A stretch of 64,000 nt of DNA, taken from contig CBDDCY010000006.1 in NCBI GenBank assembly GCA_965226435.1, positions 248,001 through 312,000 of the forward strand. The letters are read 5' to 3'. The DNA comes from UBA6623 sp965226435. Its GTDB lineage: Bacteria; Acidobacteriota; Terriglobia; Bryobacterales; UBA6623. This document shows positions 8,759 through 18,676 of the stretch, piece after piece. The translations under genes and the position numbers were made by a program. The notes beneath the pieces are model-generated. The model saw nothing but the letters and a program-made list of their open reading frames with translations. It was not told where the DNA came from and made no database searches. Every line of letters starts with the position of its first letter. Positions within the stretch are counted from its first letter, which is position 1.

Positions 8759-11700
8759 ATGTCATCGAACAACGAAATTATCGTCCGGGATGAAAGCGGC
8801 AGCGCCTGGAAGATTATGCTGGCGGGGCGGACGACCGTGGCGTACGGCTCCGGCTTCGATATTTACGTCTCGCTTCACTTGGGTGGGAGCGTCACGGTTA
8901 TCAAACTGTCGACGAAAGATCCCATCGACCCAAACCAACCGGGCGGCACGATTTCGGTTAAGGACATTGTCGGGTACGTCGCCGAGCAGTTCGGCTTTCA
9001 GATCCCGGATTTCGCGAGCTCAAAGAATCCGCTCGTTCGGATCTGGGATACGATCTATTCCGCGCAGTTCGTTCCGACATTGGAGGTCTCGCCGTCAGCT
9101 TCGAACCGCTACATCAAAGGGAACCTGGATCTTGAAGATCCTCTCAAGATTCCGATCATTGAAATCGAACTCAAGGGTGTCTATGTTTCTTACGCCAAAA
9201 AGGAGTTCGACTTCGGAATCAACGTCACCATCAACGGCCGAGAGCAGACGCTGATTTACCCGTTTCCGACGCCGCCGCCGGAGACGCCTGCTTTTAAGCT
9301 GAATTATCTGGGAGTCGGGCAGCGAGTCCGCATACCGGACGTCGACAAGATGGACCATGTCGCCGAGGTGATCGCGCGGCTGCGGGAGGACCTACTCGAC
9401 GAAGGGGGCGGGGAAGTCCTTACGAAGCTCGGCCAGTATTATCAGCCGGAGAGTCAATGGCTGTTTGGGACGAGCTTGGAGATACGCAATCTGCTCGATC
9501 TGCAGATCGTCTTCAATGACCCGGTCTTCTACGGCTTGGCGATCGGATTGAGCAAAAAGCCTCTAGACGGGCTCAAGTTCGAGATCCTCTACAAGAAGAT
9601 CAGCGAGGATGTGGGCCTCTACTATCTGGACCTGACTCTTCCGATTCAGTACCGCCAGATCGACCTGGCTCAGGTTTCCATCACGCTGCCCTCGATTGCG
9701 ATTTGGATCTACACCAACGGCGATTTCAAAGTCAGCATCGGCTGGCCTCTCGGGGAGCGGTCGATTACGGTGCAGGTTTTTCCCTTTATCGGGGGTGGTG
9801 GTTTCTATTTCGGCAAATTGAGCAGCGCCACGGCGCCCGACATGCCGACCGATGCCAACTACGCGCCGATTCTCGTCTTCGGCCTGGCGCTGCGTTTGGG
9901 CGTGGGGAAGGAGTTCAACAAGGGCATTCTCGTTGCGAGTGTTTCCGTCACTCTCTACGGCATATTCGAGGGGCGGTTGGCGTGGATTGATCGGTCGGAG
10001 ACGACCGTGAAACGGGTGCCGCGGGTCGGCGCAAGGCCCACAAACGGAGTGCCGGCGCTACGCGAGACCGCGCGGGCGGAGATCGGTTCGATTCCCGACT
10101 ATTTCAAGTTTCAGGCCACGGTGGGCCTTGTCGGATTGATCCAGGGCGCGGTTGACTTCTCGATCATCAAAGCGACTTTGACGGTTCGCGCGGAGGCCTC
10201 GGCGAGCATCACCTTTGAAACGCGCAAGGACACCGAAATCGTTCTCAACGCCAACGTGAGCATCAGGCTCAGGGTGGAGATCGGGGGCTTCAAGATTTTC
10301 GGTAAGCGGGTGAGCATTACGATTACCCTCACGTTCAAAGCCGATCTCACACAGCGATTTGTCATCAAGAACGACAGTACGGCCGCCCAGTTGGCCGCGG
10401 CCGTAAAGCCGATTGCCGCGTTGCCGTGGGGGAAACGCTCGACCTCGGCGGTGAAGAATGGAACGATTCATCTCTATTTCGTCCCGCAAGTGACGGTGGC
10501 CGGCGGCGTTCCGCAATTCATCGCGGGGCTGACGATACCAACCGAGCCGGCGGGCGGCGGAAAGATTGAGGACTCCGATTTCGGCAAATTAGTTAACGCC
10601 GTCTCGGGCTGGGTGATCGAGGGTTACTCGACCGTGCGCGGTATCGAGGGCGATGCACGCCGGGAGTTGTTCGACTACGACGATCTGGAGCACCTTGGCG
10701 ATTGCCTGCACGCCGGGGGGGCGCTCAACAGCCGCACTCGACAGGCCTCCCCGCTGACGTACGACGCCATTATCGAAAATCTGCGCAATGATTTCGATGA
10801 CTTTGTGTTGGCCGCTTCGCCGCCGGACGACAGCACGACCTGCGCGGCGCCCGAGCAACAAGCCGTCTTTCCGATCTTCGCCGAGTTGACATTGGCGGCA
10901 CTCGGTAGGGAAGCGGTGAACTTTCGCGTCAAGAACCCGAAGGATGAGACCTATCGCCAGCGCCTCGGAGACTACTACGACGAATTGCTGGTCGCCTTCG
11001 CGGGTCCCGACAGCGCGGCGCTGCTCGACGTACCCGAGACGGAGTTGCCGTCGATGGCCATGCTGCTTTTCGAGGACTACTTCGGCCTTATCGCGAACGC
11101 GGTTCAGAAGGCGGTGCAGGATAGGGTATTGCCTCCGGGAGCCCTTGCCGGCGATGCGCGGCCGCGGCGCATCTCGTTCGCGCAAGCTCTCGGCGAGATT
11201 GACTACAACCAAATCGCCGGCGCGGCGTCGCGGTTTATGCAGTACGGCATGCGCCCTCCCGCGGGTCCCATCCCGGCGGAAAAGGCGGATTGGCCGGGGT
11301 TGGAGCTGGATGCGATCTACAGCATGACCGGACAGCAGTTCCCGATCACGCTGCCTCCCGATCCTCTTCCCTACGTCGTTGCCCTCCAGGTTCACGAGAG
11401 TGCGGCGGAATGGCTTAAGGCCGATGCGAACTGCCCGCCGACGTTCGTTACGGATAGCGGCTCCCGAGCTGCTTACACTGCTCTCGCCGCGATCGATGTC
11501 GCCCCGGACTTCCTCTCTCTGACGCCCCAAGCGCCTTTGGCCGAGACGCCGCAACAGTTTGTTCTCAAAAACATTACTCCCTGGGAGGACCCAAAGGGCG
11601 TGGAGCCGAGCCCAATTCTCTCGCTATCACAACCGTTGACCCAAGAAATCGCCGCGAACGGAACGCTCGAGCTGGGGGTTTACGGCAAGCCGCCGCCGAC

Positions 11701-14700
11701 TTCGGGCATGAGGCTTCCGGAGGCCCTGCCCTACCGGCGGGCGGTGCGGATCGACCTGACGTTGACTCGGGTGACGCGGCACGCCGACGGCGAGGTTTCC
11801 CGCGAGGGTGAAGCCATGATCTTCGTCCCGCATACCTATCAGGTGGGTGGAGCGGAGGAGAAGAATCGAAAGTTGCTCGATGAGCTGTTGAAAAACAGCG
11901 AGCAACTCGGCGGAATCGAGGACATATCGCTGCTTTATCCGGTTGGGGGAGACAAGCCCGGCATGGCGTCGGACTCGCTCGATTTGAACAAGGTTCTGTT
12001 GATCAAGACGAACCTATCGACCGAGAGTAATCCGCCCATGGCGGGGGCGGAGAACGAACGAGACCCGGTCTACGCACGGTTGACGCCGGAGGAAAGGGAC
12101 AAGTTTCTGCGCCTGCTGTGGGAATGCAGCATCGTGAACTCCGGCGGGTTTTACCTCTACTACGAGACCGAGGACGGGGGCGATCTTCCCATCGATGATC
12201 TGTTCGACGAAGGCGACAGCACGCCGTCTTCGGTATTGGTCACCTTCCCGGGGGGCGAGAACACGCTCTACCCGTTCAACAACGTTATCGTCATGGACCC
12301 GATGAGCGGCGAGCGCGAGGAAAGCGACAACAGCATTACCTACTACGCGTACCCAACCGGACGGTTCGACTACGACGCCGCCGTGCCGGCCGGCTGCGTG
12401 AGTTTCGAGGTCATCCGCAAGAACCCCAACGCGCAATACACAACTCCGGCGTCCCTGGAGAATACGCCGCACGGATCAACCGGCCTGACCCGCCGGCAAG
12501 TGGTTGAAACGTTGGAAGCGAATGGTATTGGGAAAGACGATGCGCGGTTTGACGCGATGCTTGCCGAGACCGAGGATTTGAAGATCCAGGTCGAAAATCT
12601 CTTCAACCTGCTTCAGTTTCAGATCAACGCTTCTGGAAATGAAGTCCAAGGCTTCGAACAATCGATTTGGAGTTTGCCGATGGGGCCGGGGCGGGACGAC
12701 CAAGACCCCGAGGCCCTGGCTGCGTTCGAAGCCGCCGAGGAACCTGACTGGACCTACGCCCAAAGCCCGGCCGTTTACCGCTTCGCCAAGCAGAACACGG
12801 AACTGAGCCGCTACGGCGGGGTAGGAAGCGACTTGTCCGTCACTCTTCGCGTTCTCGACATCTTCGGAAACCTGATCGGGCCCGACGAGAACAACGCGGT
12901 TCTCGAATTCGGCAAGCTCCTCTACCACGACCGCCTGTTGGGCATCGAAGAGTGGCCCGGCAGCTCGATTGAGTACACCGCCGCCAAGCACGACCCCGGG
13001 GCGCAATTCACGGTCGAGATCGCCTTCGACCCGTCGGCCGTTCTGCCCGACGGCGGGAACAGTCCCGGGTTTGGGGACCAAGCCGCCGATGCGCTGGTCG
13101 TCTACAACCGCGTCCACGATCAGCTGAATGATCCCAACACGCAGTTAGAGTTCGGAACGACGCTCGCGCCCGGCACGACGTTCGCCATCGATAAGGGCCC
13201 GCTGACGGCGTATGTCAACGAGATTAGGAACTTCCTCGAAAGCGTCAGCGAGGGCGGCAGCCGTTTCGCGACGGAAGCCCCGACCGTGCAATGCGAATTT
13301 GTGATCACGGATGAGATGTTGGCCGCGCAGGAAGCCGACATCTTTCCCGTGGATCTGTGGATTCTGTTTTGGCGAACCCGATACGTCGATGAGGAAACGA
13401 CGAAAAAGAATCCTCGGGCTAAGCAGGTCCTGATCGAAGTCCCGCCGCATGTGCCGCGGCAGCCGACCTTTGACGATGCCGACTTGGCGGCCCGAGCCGG
13501 TGTCGCCGGCGATGACGAGACGTCGCGATTGTCGGCTTTCGCGAAACAATTCGAGGAAGCCTTCAGCGGCCTACGGGTCGCCCTGGGCGCGGCCACGCCG
13601 ACTCAGCGACCTCGGCAACTGGCGGGACCGGCGGGAGAAGACGGCGGCCGCCGGTGGGCGGCGTCCGAGCAAGCGGATGACGATGTCAACATCTTCGCTG
13701 TGCGGCTGGGTCCGGAAGGTATTCACATTACACCCGACCCGAAGCAGCGCTTCTATTTCGCGCCCAAGCCGCTTTCGACGTCGCTGCTATCCGACGACTT
13801 CGTCGTGCGGGAATACAAATCCGACTGGAACGGCGACCCTTGCGGCGGGGGACCGGAGTGCGACTTCACGGAGATTTCGACGACGTTCTCGAATGTGGAT
13901 TTGGATGTCTGGGCGCTGGAATTTCTGGGGGCGTTTGACTCCTTCTTGGAACCGGAAATGTCATTGCCGGTCGCCCAACTCAACGCGGCGAAATACGCCG
14001 AGCTGATGGGCTACAAGGAAGATATCGCCGAGGCGATCCGGGAAAGCTTGACACCCGTGCTCGAGGATGCCGACTGCCCGCCGCCCAGCGCCGCGCAGCT
14101 CGACCAGGCCAAGGACGTTTTCTATCAGCGGCTCCTGGTAACGCTTTCGAGTGCTTATCAGGTCAACAGCGTCAGCCAAATACCCGTTCAAGTGACGGTA
14201 CCGCACTACAATCCCAACAGCCCCTACGAGACAAAGCTTTACGGCAATGTTTCGGCTCCCGCGCCGCCGCCGGGCACGGATCGCACCGGCGATGGGCAGC
14301 CCCACGCGACATTCTCGACCTCGAAAGTGAAATTGGGGCCGTTGGGAGCCTCAGCGATCGGGACCGAGACCTTCGATCAGGTATTGACGTTCTTGTTCAG
14401 CTCGGCTGATCCGATCAAGAAGCGTTCGTTCCAGTCGGACCTGCTCTACCACCTCAGTTTCATCGAAACCGAGATTCCCAAAGCCGAGGACCCGGCGGAG
14501 AAACCGGGGTATCTGCCCTCCTCGTGGTTGAAGTTCGTTTTGACCTCGGACAAGGGAGAGCCGGACACATTTTTTGATGTGGCACTGGGGGATTTCGATA
14601 TCCCGATTCCATTGCGACAGTACCCGATTTTGCCGTCGCTGAGTGAGCAGTCCGTCGCGGCTTCCTATAAGCCCGGCGGCAACGTCGACGAAGAGCCGAC

Positions 14701-15997
14701 GCTGGAAGAACTGCTGCAGTGGAATTACAGCTTCAGCTATCGACAGCAGCGCGTCAGCCAAGACGAGGTTTGGGCGCAAGTCGAATACAACAACATTCCC
14801 CAAACGAAAATTCGAAAGGCGCTACAGGGCGTGACGGACGAGGAACGTCCGCTTCCTCTGTGTCTGTTTGAAGCGTTGGCTCGGTTCAGCGCCGAGTATA
14901 GTGCGATCGCTTCGCATTTCGACGCCGTTGTTGAAGCCGCCGAGAGCGGTGGGGATGAGAAGATCGCGCAAGCGGTGATCCGCCGCTTCACGGAGTTGGT
15001 CAAGGGCGTCGCGCTGCTGTGGTCTCAGCCTCTCTGTAAAACGGAACAGGCCGACGCGGATGTACCGGAACCGGTCATCAATGTCTACCGGATCACGGAG
15101 CATGACCAGCAAGAAGAAATCGTCGTACGGCGCTATCAGAGGAAAGAGGCGGGGGGTTGGCCGGAATGGCCCAAGATCGCCGGATTCCGGCAATGTGAAG
15201 AGCCGGGGCCGGCCCTCTCTGACCGCGTCGGAGAGTATCAGGAGGCGACCTACTGCAAGACTTCGGACCCGGATGGGGACTGTCTTCCCGATGCGACATC
15301 GGACGAAGACGACGCGCTGCGGCACCGCAAACTCTGCTTCACGGGCGAGAACAATGTCTTGAGTCGCCAGAACGGAATCGCACGCATCCGACTGGTGCGC
15401 AACATGGACCTGGTTCCCAATTGCGAGACGAACCCCGACTTCATCTACGGAACGCCGAACATCAGCTTTCCGAATACGTTGACACCGTATCTCGAATACG
15501 CCAAGCCCTTTTCGATTGACGACAATATACGATTTCCGGGGACGGATCTAGCGACGAAACTCGCCGGTTTCTTCAAGAAACTGTTTGCCTCGGAGGGAGC
15601 CGCCAATCGAGCGGGGGCGCCGCACGCCGGGGGAGGCGGCGCCATACCGCATCTCATCAAGCTTGAAGCTACTTATCAATATCCGTTGGCGGCGACGGCC
15701 GGCGAAGCGCTCAACACGCGGCTTCCCTTGCGTCTGATCGACGGCTATTCGTTTAACGCCGAAGACGCGACGCTCGGTGACGGAACGTTTGTCAGCGAGT
15801 TGGCGCGCAGCCTGGCGACATGGTACCGCGGCAGCCGTCCGGCGACGGATCAGGCCAAGTTGAGTTTCGACCTGACGGTCTTCGTGAACTTCGATACGAA
15901 ATCAAGGAAGCTGCCGCTGTTTCGCTTGATGCAGGTCCAGTTGAGCGTTGAATCGTCGGATTCGTGGTGGGGCCCGGCCGCGCCGGTTGAGGAGTAG
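8759..15997 (+). CDS. Giant protein of unknown function (2412 aa), beta-rich
   Basis: One unbroken frame of 7.2 kb with no signal peptide and no convincing membrane helix. Residues about 1-560 are a chain of long amphipathic strands, for example IPIIEIELKGVYVSYAKKEF, PFIGGGGFYFGKL near 345 and ASVSVTLYGIFEGRLAW near 400. This stretch is reminiscent of the large uncharacterised domain DUF6603, a recollection I could not check. Residues about 560-2400 are acidic, Pro/Gly-rich and alternate strand-rich and helical parts, with no catalytic motif I can name. The large size and beta content suggest a structural, adhesive or substrate-holding role, but function is unknown. It is followed 72 bp later by the NCYNYA protein and then two proteases. 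Confidence 0.75.
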   Translation: MSSNNEIIVRDESGSAWKIMLAGRTTVAYGSGFDIYVSLHLGGSVTVIKLSTKDPIDPNQPGGTISVKDIVGYVAEQFGFQIPDFASSKNPLVRIWDTIYSAQFVPTLEVSPSASNRYIKGNLDLEDPLKIPIIEIELKGVYVSYAKKEFDFGINVTINGREQTLIYPFPTPPPETPAFKLNYLGVGQRVRIPDVDKMDHVAEVIARLREDLLDEGGGEVLTKLGQYYQPESQWLFGTSLEIRNLLDLQIVFNDPVFYGLAIGLSKKPLDGLKFEILYKKISEDVGLYYLDLTLPIQYRQIDLAQVSITLPSIAIWIYTNGDFKVSIGWPLGERSITVQVFPFIGGGGFYFGKLSSATAPDMPTDANYAPILVFGLALRLGVGKEFNKGILVASVSVTLYGIFEGRLAWIDRSETTVKRVPRVGARPTNGVPALRETARAEIGSIPDYFKFQATVGLVGLIQGAVDFSIIKATLTVRAEASASITFETRKDTEIVLNANVSIRLRVEIGGFKIFGKRVSITITLTFKADLTQRFVIKNDSTAAQLAAAVKPIAALPWGKRSTSAVKNGTIHLYFVPQVTVAGGVPQFIAGLTIPTEPAGGGKIEDSDFGKLVNAVSGWVIEGYSTVRGIEGDARRELFDYDDLEHLGDCLHAGGALNSRTRQASPLTYDAIIENLRNDFDDFVLAASPPDDSTTCAAPEQQAVFPIFAELTLAALGREAVNFRVKNPKDETYRQRLGDYYDELLVAFAGPDSAALLDVPETELPSMAMLLFEDYFGLIANAVQKAVQDRVLPPGALAGDARPRRISFAQALGEIDYNQIAGAASRFMQYGMRPPAGPIPAEKADWPGLELDAIYSMTGQQFPITLPPDPLPYVVALQVHESAAEWLKADANCPPTFVTDSGSRAAYTALAAIDVAPDFLSLTPQAPLAETPQQFVLKNITPWEDPKGVEPSPILSLSQPLTQEIAANGTLELGVYGKPPPTSGMRLPEALPYRRAVRIDLTLTRVTRHADGEVSREGEAMIFVPHTYQVGGAEEKNRKLLDELLKNSEQLGGIEDISLLYPVGGDKPGMASDSLDLNKVLLIKTNLSTESNPPMAGAENERDPVYARLTPEERDKFLRLLWECSIVNSGGFYLYYETEDGGDLPIDDLFDEGDSTPSSVLVTFPGGENTLYPFNNVIVMDPMSGEREESDNSITYYAYPTGRFDYDAAVPAGCVSFEVIRKNPNAQYTTPASLENTPHGSTGLTRRQVVETLEANGIGKDDARFDAMLAETEDLKIQVENLFNLLQFQINASGNEVQGFEQSIWSLPMGPGRDDQDPEALAAFEAAEEPDWTYAQSPAVYRFAKQNTELSRYGGVGSDLSVTLRVLDIFGNLIGPDENNAVLEFGKLLYHDRLLGIEEWPGSSIEYTAAKHDPGAQFTVEIAFDPSAVLPDGGNSPGFGDQAADALVVYNRVHDQLNDPNTQLEFGTTLAPGTTFAIDKGPLTAYVNEIRNFLESVSEGGSRFATEAPTVQCEFVITDEMLAAQEADIFPVDLWILFWRTRYVDEETTKKNPRAKQVLIEVPPHVPRQPTFDDADLAARAGVAGDDETSRLSAFAKQFEEAFSGLRVALGAATPTQRPRQLAGPAGEDGGRRWAASEQADDDVNIFAVRLGPEGIHITPDPKQRFYFAPKPLSTSLLSDDFVVREYKSDWNGDPCGGGPECDFTEISTTFSNVDLDVWALEFLGAFDSFLEPEMSLPVAQLNAAKYAELMGYKEDIAEAIRESLTPVLEDADCPPPSAAQLDQAKDVFYQRLLVTLSSAYQVNSVSQIPVQVTVPHYNPNSPYETKLYGNVSAPAPPPGTDRTGDGQPHATFSTSKVKLGPLGASAIGTETFDQVLTFLFSSADPIKKRSFQSDLLYHLSFIETEIPKAEDPAEKPGYLPSSWLKFVLTSDKGEPDTFFDVALGDFDIPIPLRQYPILPSLSEQSVAASYKPGGNVDEEPTLEELLQWNYSFSYRQQRVSQDEVWAQVEYNNIPQTKIRKALQGVTDEERPLPLCLFEALARFSAEYSAIASHFDAVVEAAESGGDEKIAQAVIRRFTELVKGVALLWSQPLCKTEQADADVPEPVINVYRITEHDQQEEIVVRRYQRKEAGGWPEWPKIAGFRQCEEPGPALSDRVGEYQEATYCKTSDPDGDCLPDATSDEDDALRHRKLCFTGENNVLSRQNGIARIRLVRNMDLVPNCETNPDFIYGTPNISFPNTLTPYLEYAKPFSIDDNIRFPGTDLATKLAGFFKKLFASEGAANRAGAPHAGGGGAIPHLIKLEATYQYPLAATAGEALNTRLPLRLIDGYSFNAEDATLGDGTFVSELARSLATWYRGSRPATDQAKLSFDLTVFVNFDTKSRKLPLFRLMQVQLSVESSDSWWGPAAPVEE

Positions 15998-16069
15998 AGG
16001 GCGGGGTGGAATCGGGAGCACTTACGAAAGTTTTGGCCAACATAACAAGAACAAGAGAGAGGGACACTT

Positions 16070-16924
16070 ATGCGAATTACAATTGATATGTTTTCAGGTC
16101 GGTCTAACCCAAGTTGGCTGTTGGTCGGCGACGAGTTGGAAAGCTTCAGAGCGGAGCTGACGCGGGCGATTCACGCGACCGAAGCAAGGACGGGTCCGGT
16201 CCGACTGGGCTTCCGCGGCGTAATCTTGGAGGCCACCGGGGAAGAGGAGGACCTGGGTTTCGGATTTAGGGGACGGAAGGTCGTTCTGGTTGATCGTCGC
16301 GGCCCGATCGACGAGTTGGAAGTGGCGTTGGTGAACCGGCTGCTGGAAACCGCGGGCGGTGCTCTGCCGGGAGGAATGGCGGAAAGAATTTCGGAGCGGA
16401 CGCAGAGGTTTCGCCGGGGAAATGATCGAAAGTCCGCGCGAACGGCCGCCGAACCGACCGCGGAACCCGACCTCCCCGACGCGTGCGAGCGGGTTCTGCT
16501 TGCCTACAATCCCGATTGGTGGAATAACCCGATTCGCGTGGACGACAACAATTGCTACAACTACGCGACGAACTGTGGGAATGATACATTCGCCCAACCC
16601 GGACGGCAGTCGGGCCAAGAATACACTCAGTTTACGTGCGACAACGTTGGTCCGGCCGCTGTGCGGGACGGCCTGCGCGACAACTGCAATGAGCAGCAAT
16701 ATAGCGTCGCGCTCGTGATGACACCGGCGGGCGATCCCGACCCCGACTATCACTGGTATCGACAACAACTGGGCAATTTTTGGGGACACAAGCCGGGTGA
16801 AACGGATGTTACGGATCTCGACGATTCGGGGCAGGTCATCATCGATCCTCAGACCGCCGATCGTGGGGACTACACGATCTTTTGCGGCTATATGTGGTCA
16901 GGGGTCGGTCTGGTGGTGTCGTAA
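16070..16924 (+). CDS. NCYNYA-motif protein, possible cysteine-hydrolase-like fold (284 aa)
   Basis: Two parts are seen. Residues 1-100 begin MRITIDMFSGRSNPSWLLV; the SGRxNPSW pattern is one I recall from uncharacterised bacterial and fungal proteins. Residues about 140-284 carry DDNNCYNYATN near 158-168, FAQPGRQSG, DPDYHWYRQQLGNFWGHKPG near 222-241, and a C-terminal DYTIFCGYMWSG. Cys within NNCYNYA and His in DYHWYR would fit a Cys-His hydrolase of the papain/NlpC-like type, but this is inference. There is no signal peptide. A ribosome-binding site, AGAGAGGG, lies just upstream of the ATG. Confidence 0.6.
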   Translation: MRITIDMFSGRSNPSWLLVGDELESFRAELTRAIHATEARTGPVRLGFRGVILEATGEEEDLGFGFRGRKVVLVDRRGPIDELEVALVNRLLETAGGALPGGMAERISERTQRFRRGNDRKSARTAAEPTAEPDLPDACERVLLAYNPDWWNNPIRVDDNNCYNYATNCGNDTFAQPGRQSGQEYTQFTCDNVGPAAVRDGLRDNCNEQQYSVALVMTPAGDPDPDYHWYRQQLGNFWGHKPGETDVTDLDDSGQVIIDPQTADRGDYTIFCGYMWSGVGLVVS

Positions 16925-17067
16925 GTCGCCGATTCGCAACGACGCCGTTTGGTTGGGCAAGCCGCCTTGGTCTTGCTCGATGTTGGCGGCCGGCGGTCGC
17001 CGAGGCTCGGGCCGGGTGAAACGGAAGTAACGTGTGACGGAAAGTGAAGTGGTGATGGAGAAACAAC

Positions 17068-17877
17068 ATGATGGGAGATAAAATCCGCCGGGCCGTGCTC
17101 TGGTTTTCTTGTTTGTTGCTTGTAGGATGTGGTTCGCAAGCGCCTGAGGCAGTACCGAAGACCGCGGAAAACGTCGAGCCGATGCCGCAGGAGATTTGCG
17201 GCGACGCGGACACACGCGTGCCGAGCGATTACGGCGCCGTGGGCCGGATCATGCCGAATGAGGGAGACGTGCCCTGTACGGGATTCATTCTCCACAATGG
17301 AAGACTGGCGACCGCGGGTCATTGCGTCGACGACGGAGGTCTCCAGTACGTGGGATTCAATGTGCCTGCCTCGCAGGACGATGGGACGATGGTTCCGGTG
17401 GCGGCCCGGGACCGCTACAACGTCATTCAGGACTCGATCGTCTACGAAAACAACAAGGGTGATCACCACGACCCCGCCGATTGGGCGCTATTCCGTGTCC
17501 AGCCAAACGCCGTCACCGATCAGATGCCGCTGGAGGCGCAGGGGGCGTCGTTCCAAATCACGCAAGATCCGCCCCATGTCGGCGACACCGTGATTGTCAT
17601 CGGGTACGGGCGCGACAATCCTCGGCCGACTCGGAACTACGTCCAACAAGAGGCGCGGGGACCTGTCACGGAAATTGAGAACGAGGAGGCCGCCGATGTG
17701 GTGATTGAATATCGCGCGGACACGATGTCGGGATGCTCGGGTGGGCCGGTCGTTCGCGACAACGCGCCGGGAACGGCCATCGCGATCCACATGGCGGGTA
17801 CGTGCCGGGTTCCGCACGTCGAGGCCAATGCGGGCCAATCTTTCGCCACGGCCCAACTGTGGGCCGCGGCGAATTGA
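17068..17877 (+). CDS. Trypsin-like serine protease, lipoprotein (269 aa)
   Basis: Chymotrypsin-fold (S1 family) endopeptidase. An N-terminal lipoprotein signal ending LLLVGCGS places the mature Cys at about residue 22, so the protein should be membrane-anchored outside the cytoplasm. The catalytic triad is visible: His in LATAGHCVDD near 89, Asp in DPADWALFRV near 138, and Ser in MSGCSGGPVV near 222. It lies 143 bp after the NCYNYA gene and just before a second protease. Either of two adjacent ATGs (17068, 17071) could be the start. Substrate unknown; processing of neighbouring giant proteins is a hypothesis only. Confidence 0.85.
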   Translation: MMGDKIRRAVLWFSCLLLVGCGSQAPEAVPKTAENVEPMPQEICGDADTRVPSDYGAVGRIMPNEGDVPCTGFILHNGRLATAGHCVDDGGLQYVGFNVPASQDDGTMVPVAARDRYNVIQDSIVYENNKGDHHDPADWALFRVQPNAVTDQMPLEAQGASFQITQDPPHVGDTVIVIGYGRDNPRPTRNYVQQEARGPVTEIENEEAADVVIEYRADTMSGCSGGPVVRDNAPGTAIAIHMAGTCRVPHVEANAGQSFATAQLWAAAN

Positions 17878-17923
17878 TTGTCGGGAATCGTCCATTGGAA
17901 TTTACTTCAGTAGAGGTGAGAAC

Positions 17924-18676
17924 GTGAAACCCCAAAGAGCCATGAAGCCCAAGAAAACCGGCCCAATTTGGCCAACGCTAATATTCCACGAATACCCGCG
18001 AACACAGGTTGATGATCCGGAAAACAGCGCATTTCGGCCCGTGGGGTACTTGATGTTGCAGGACGGGGACGGCACCCTGACGGTCGGTACGGGAACTATG
18101 ATTAGTCCGCAGTGCATTCTCACGGCGGCGCACAACTTGTGGTGGGACGCCCAGAACAGGTACATCGACGCTCTGCGGTTCATTCCCTCCAGGAGCGGGG
18201 CGCAAGAGCCGTTCGGATCGGTGTTGGTCCCGGACAATGACGACTTCTGGGTGCCCGACGAATGGAAAGACAAGGATCAACCGTTTGGCGACCGCCAGAA
18301 GTACGACTACGGCACCATCCGCTTGGAGGCGGCCCTCGAAGGCCCGGGAGTACTCGATATGAAGGCCGCCACGGAAGCAGAATTGCAAGCCGCTGCGTGC
18401 TCGGTCACGGGCTACCCGGGCGATAAACCCGAGGGCACGATGTGGACGGCCGAGGGCCAACTCCAAGACATTGACGACCACAATAGCAGCTATCGAATGG
18501 ATACGGCGGACGGTGAAAGTGGCGGTCCGGTGACCGCGGTTTTCGACGGCGCGGCCGCTATCGTGGGCGTGCACAGCGGCGCCAATAACCAAAACCCGGC
18601 GAATGCGACGGCGAACTTGGCGGTGCGCCTCAACGAGGGGGTCATCGCCAGGATCCAGCAGCAGATAGCGAATTAA
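17924..18676 (+). CDS. Trypsin-like / V8-like serine protease (about 250 aa)
   Basis: S1-fold protease with His in CILTAAHNLWW, Asp in KYDYGTIRLE, and Ser in DGESGGPVTAV. The mix of TAAHN and DGESGGP resembles glutamyl-endopeptidase (V8-like) enzymes. The GTG at 17924 is chosen because AGAGGTGAG lies immediately upstream; an in-frame ATG at 17942 is the alternative, while the open frame further upstream overlaps the previous gene and is unlikely to be used. There is no evident signal peptide, unlike the upstream lipoprotein protease, so the two may act in different compartments. Confidence 0.8.
   Translation: MKPQRAMKPKKTGPIWPTLIFHEYPRTQVDDPENSAFRPVGYLMLQDGDGTLTVGTGTMISPQCILTAAHNLWWDAQNRYIDALRFIPSRSGAQEPFGSVLVPDNDDFWVPDEWKDKDQPFGDRQKYDYGTIRLEAALEGPGVLDMKAATEAELQAAACSVTGYPGDKPEGTMWTAEGQLQDIDDHNSSYRMDTADGESGGPVTAVFDGAAAIVGVHSGANNQNPANATANLAVRLNEGVIARIQQQIAN

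Noticed and set aside
17705..17923. Upstream extension of the second protease.
   Set aside because: It overlaps the first protease and is Arg-rich shadow sequence; GTG 17924 has a proper ribosome-binding site.
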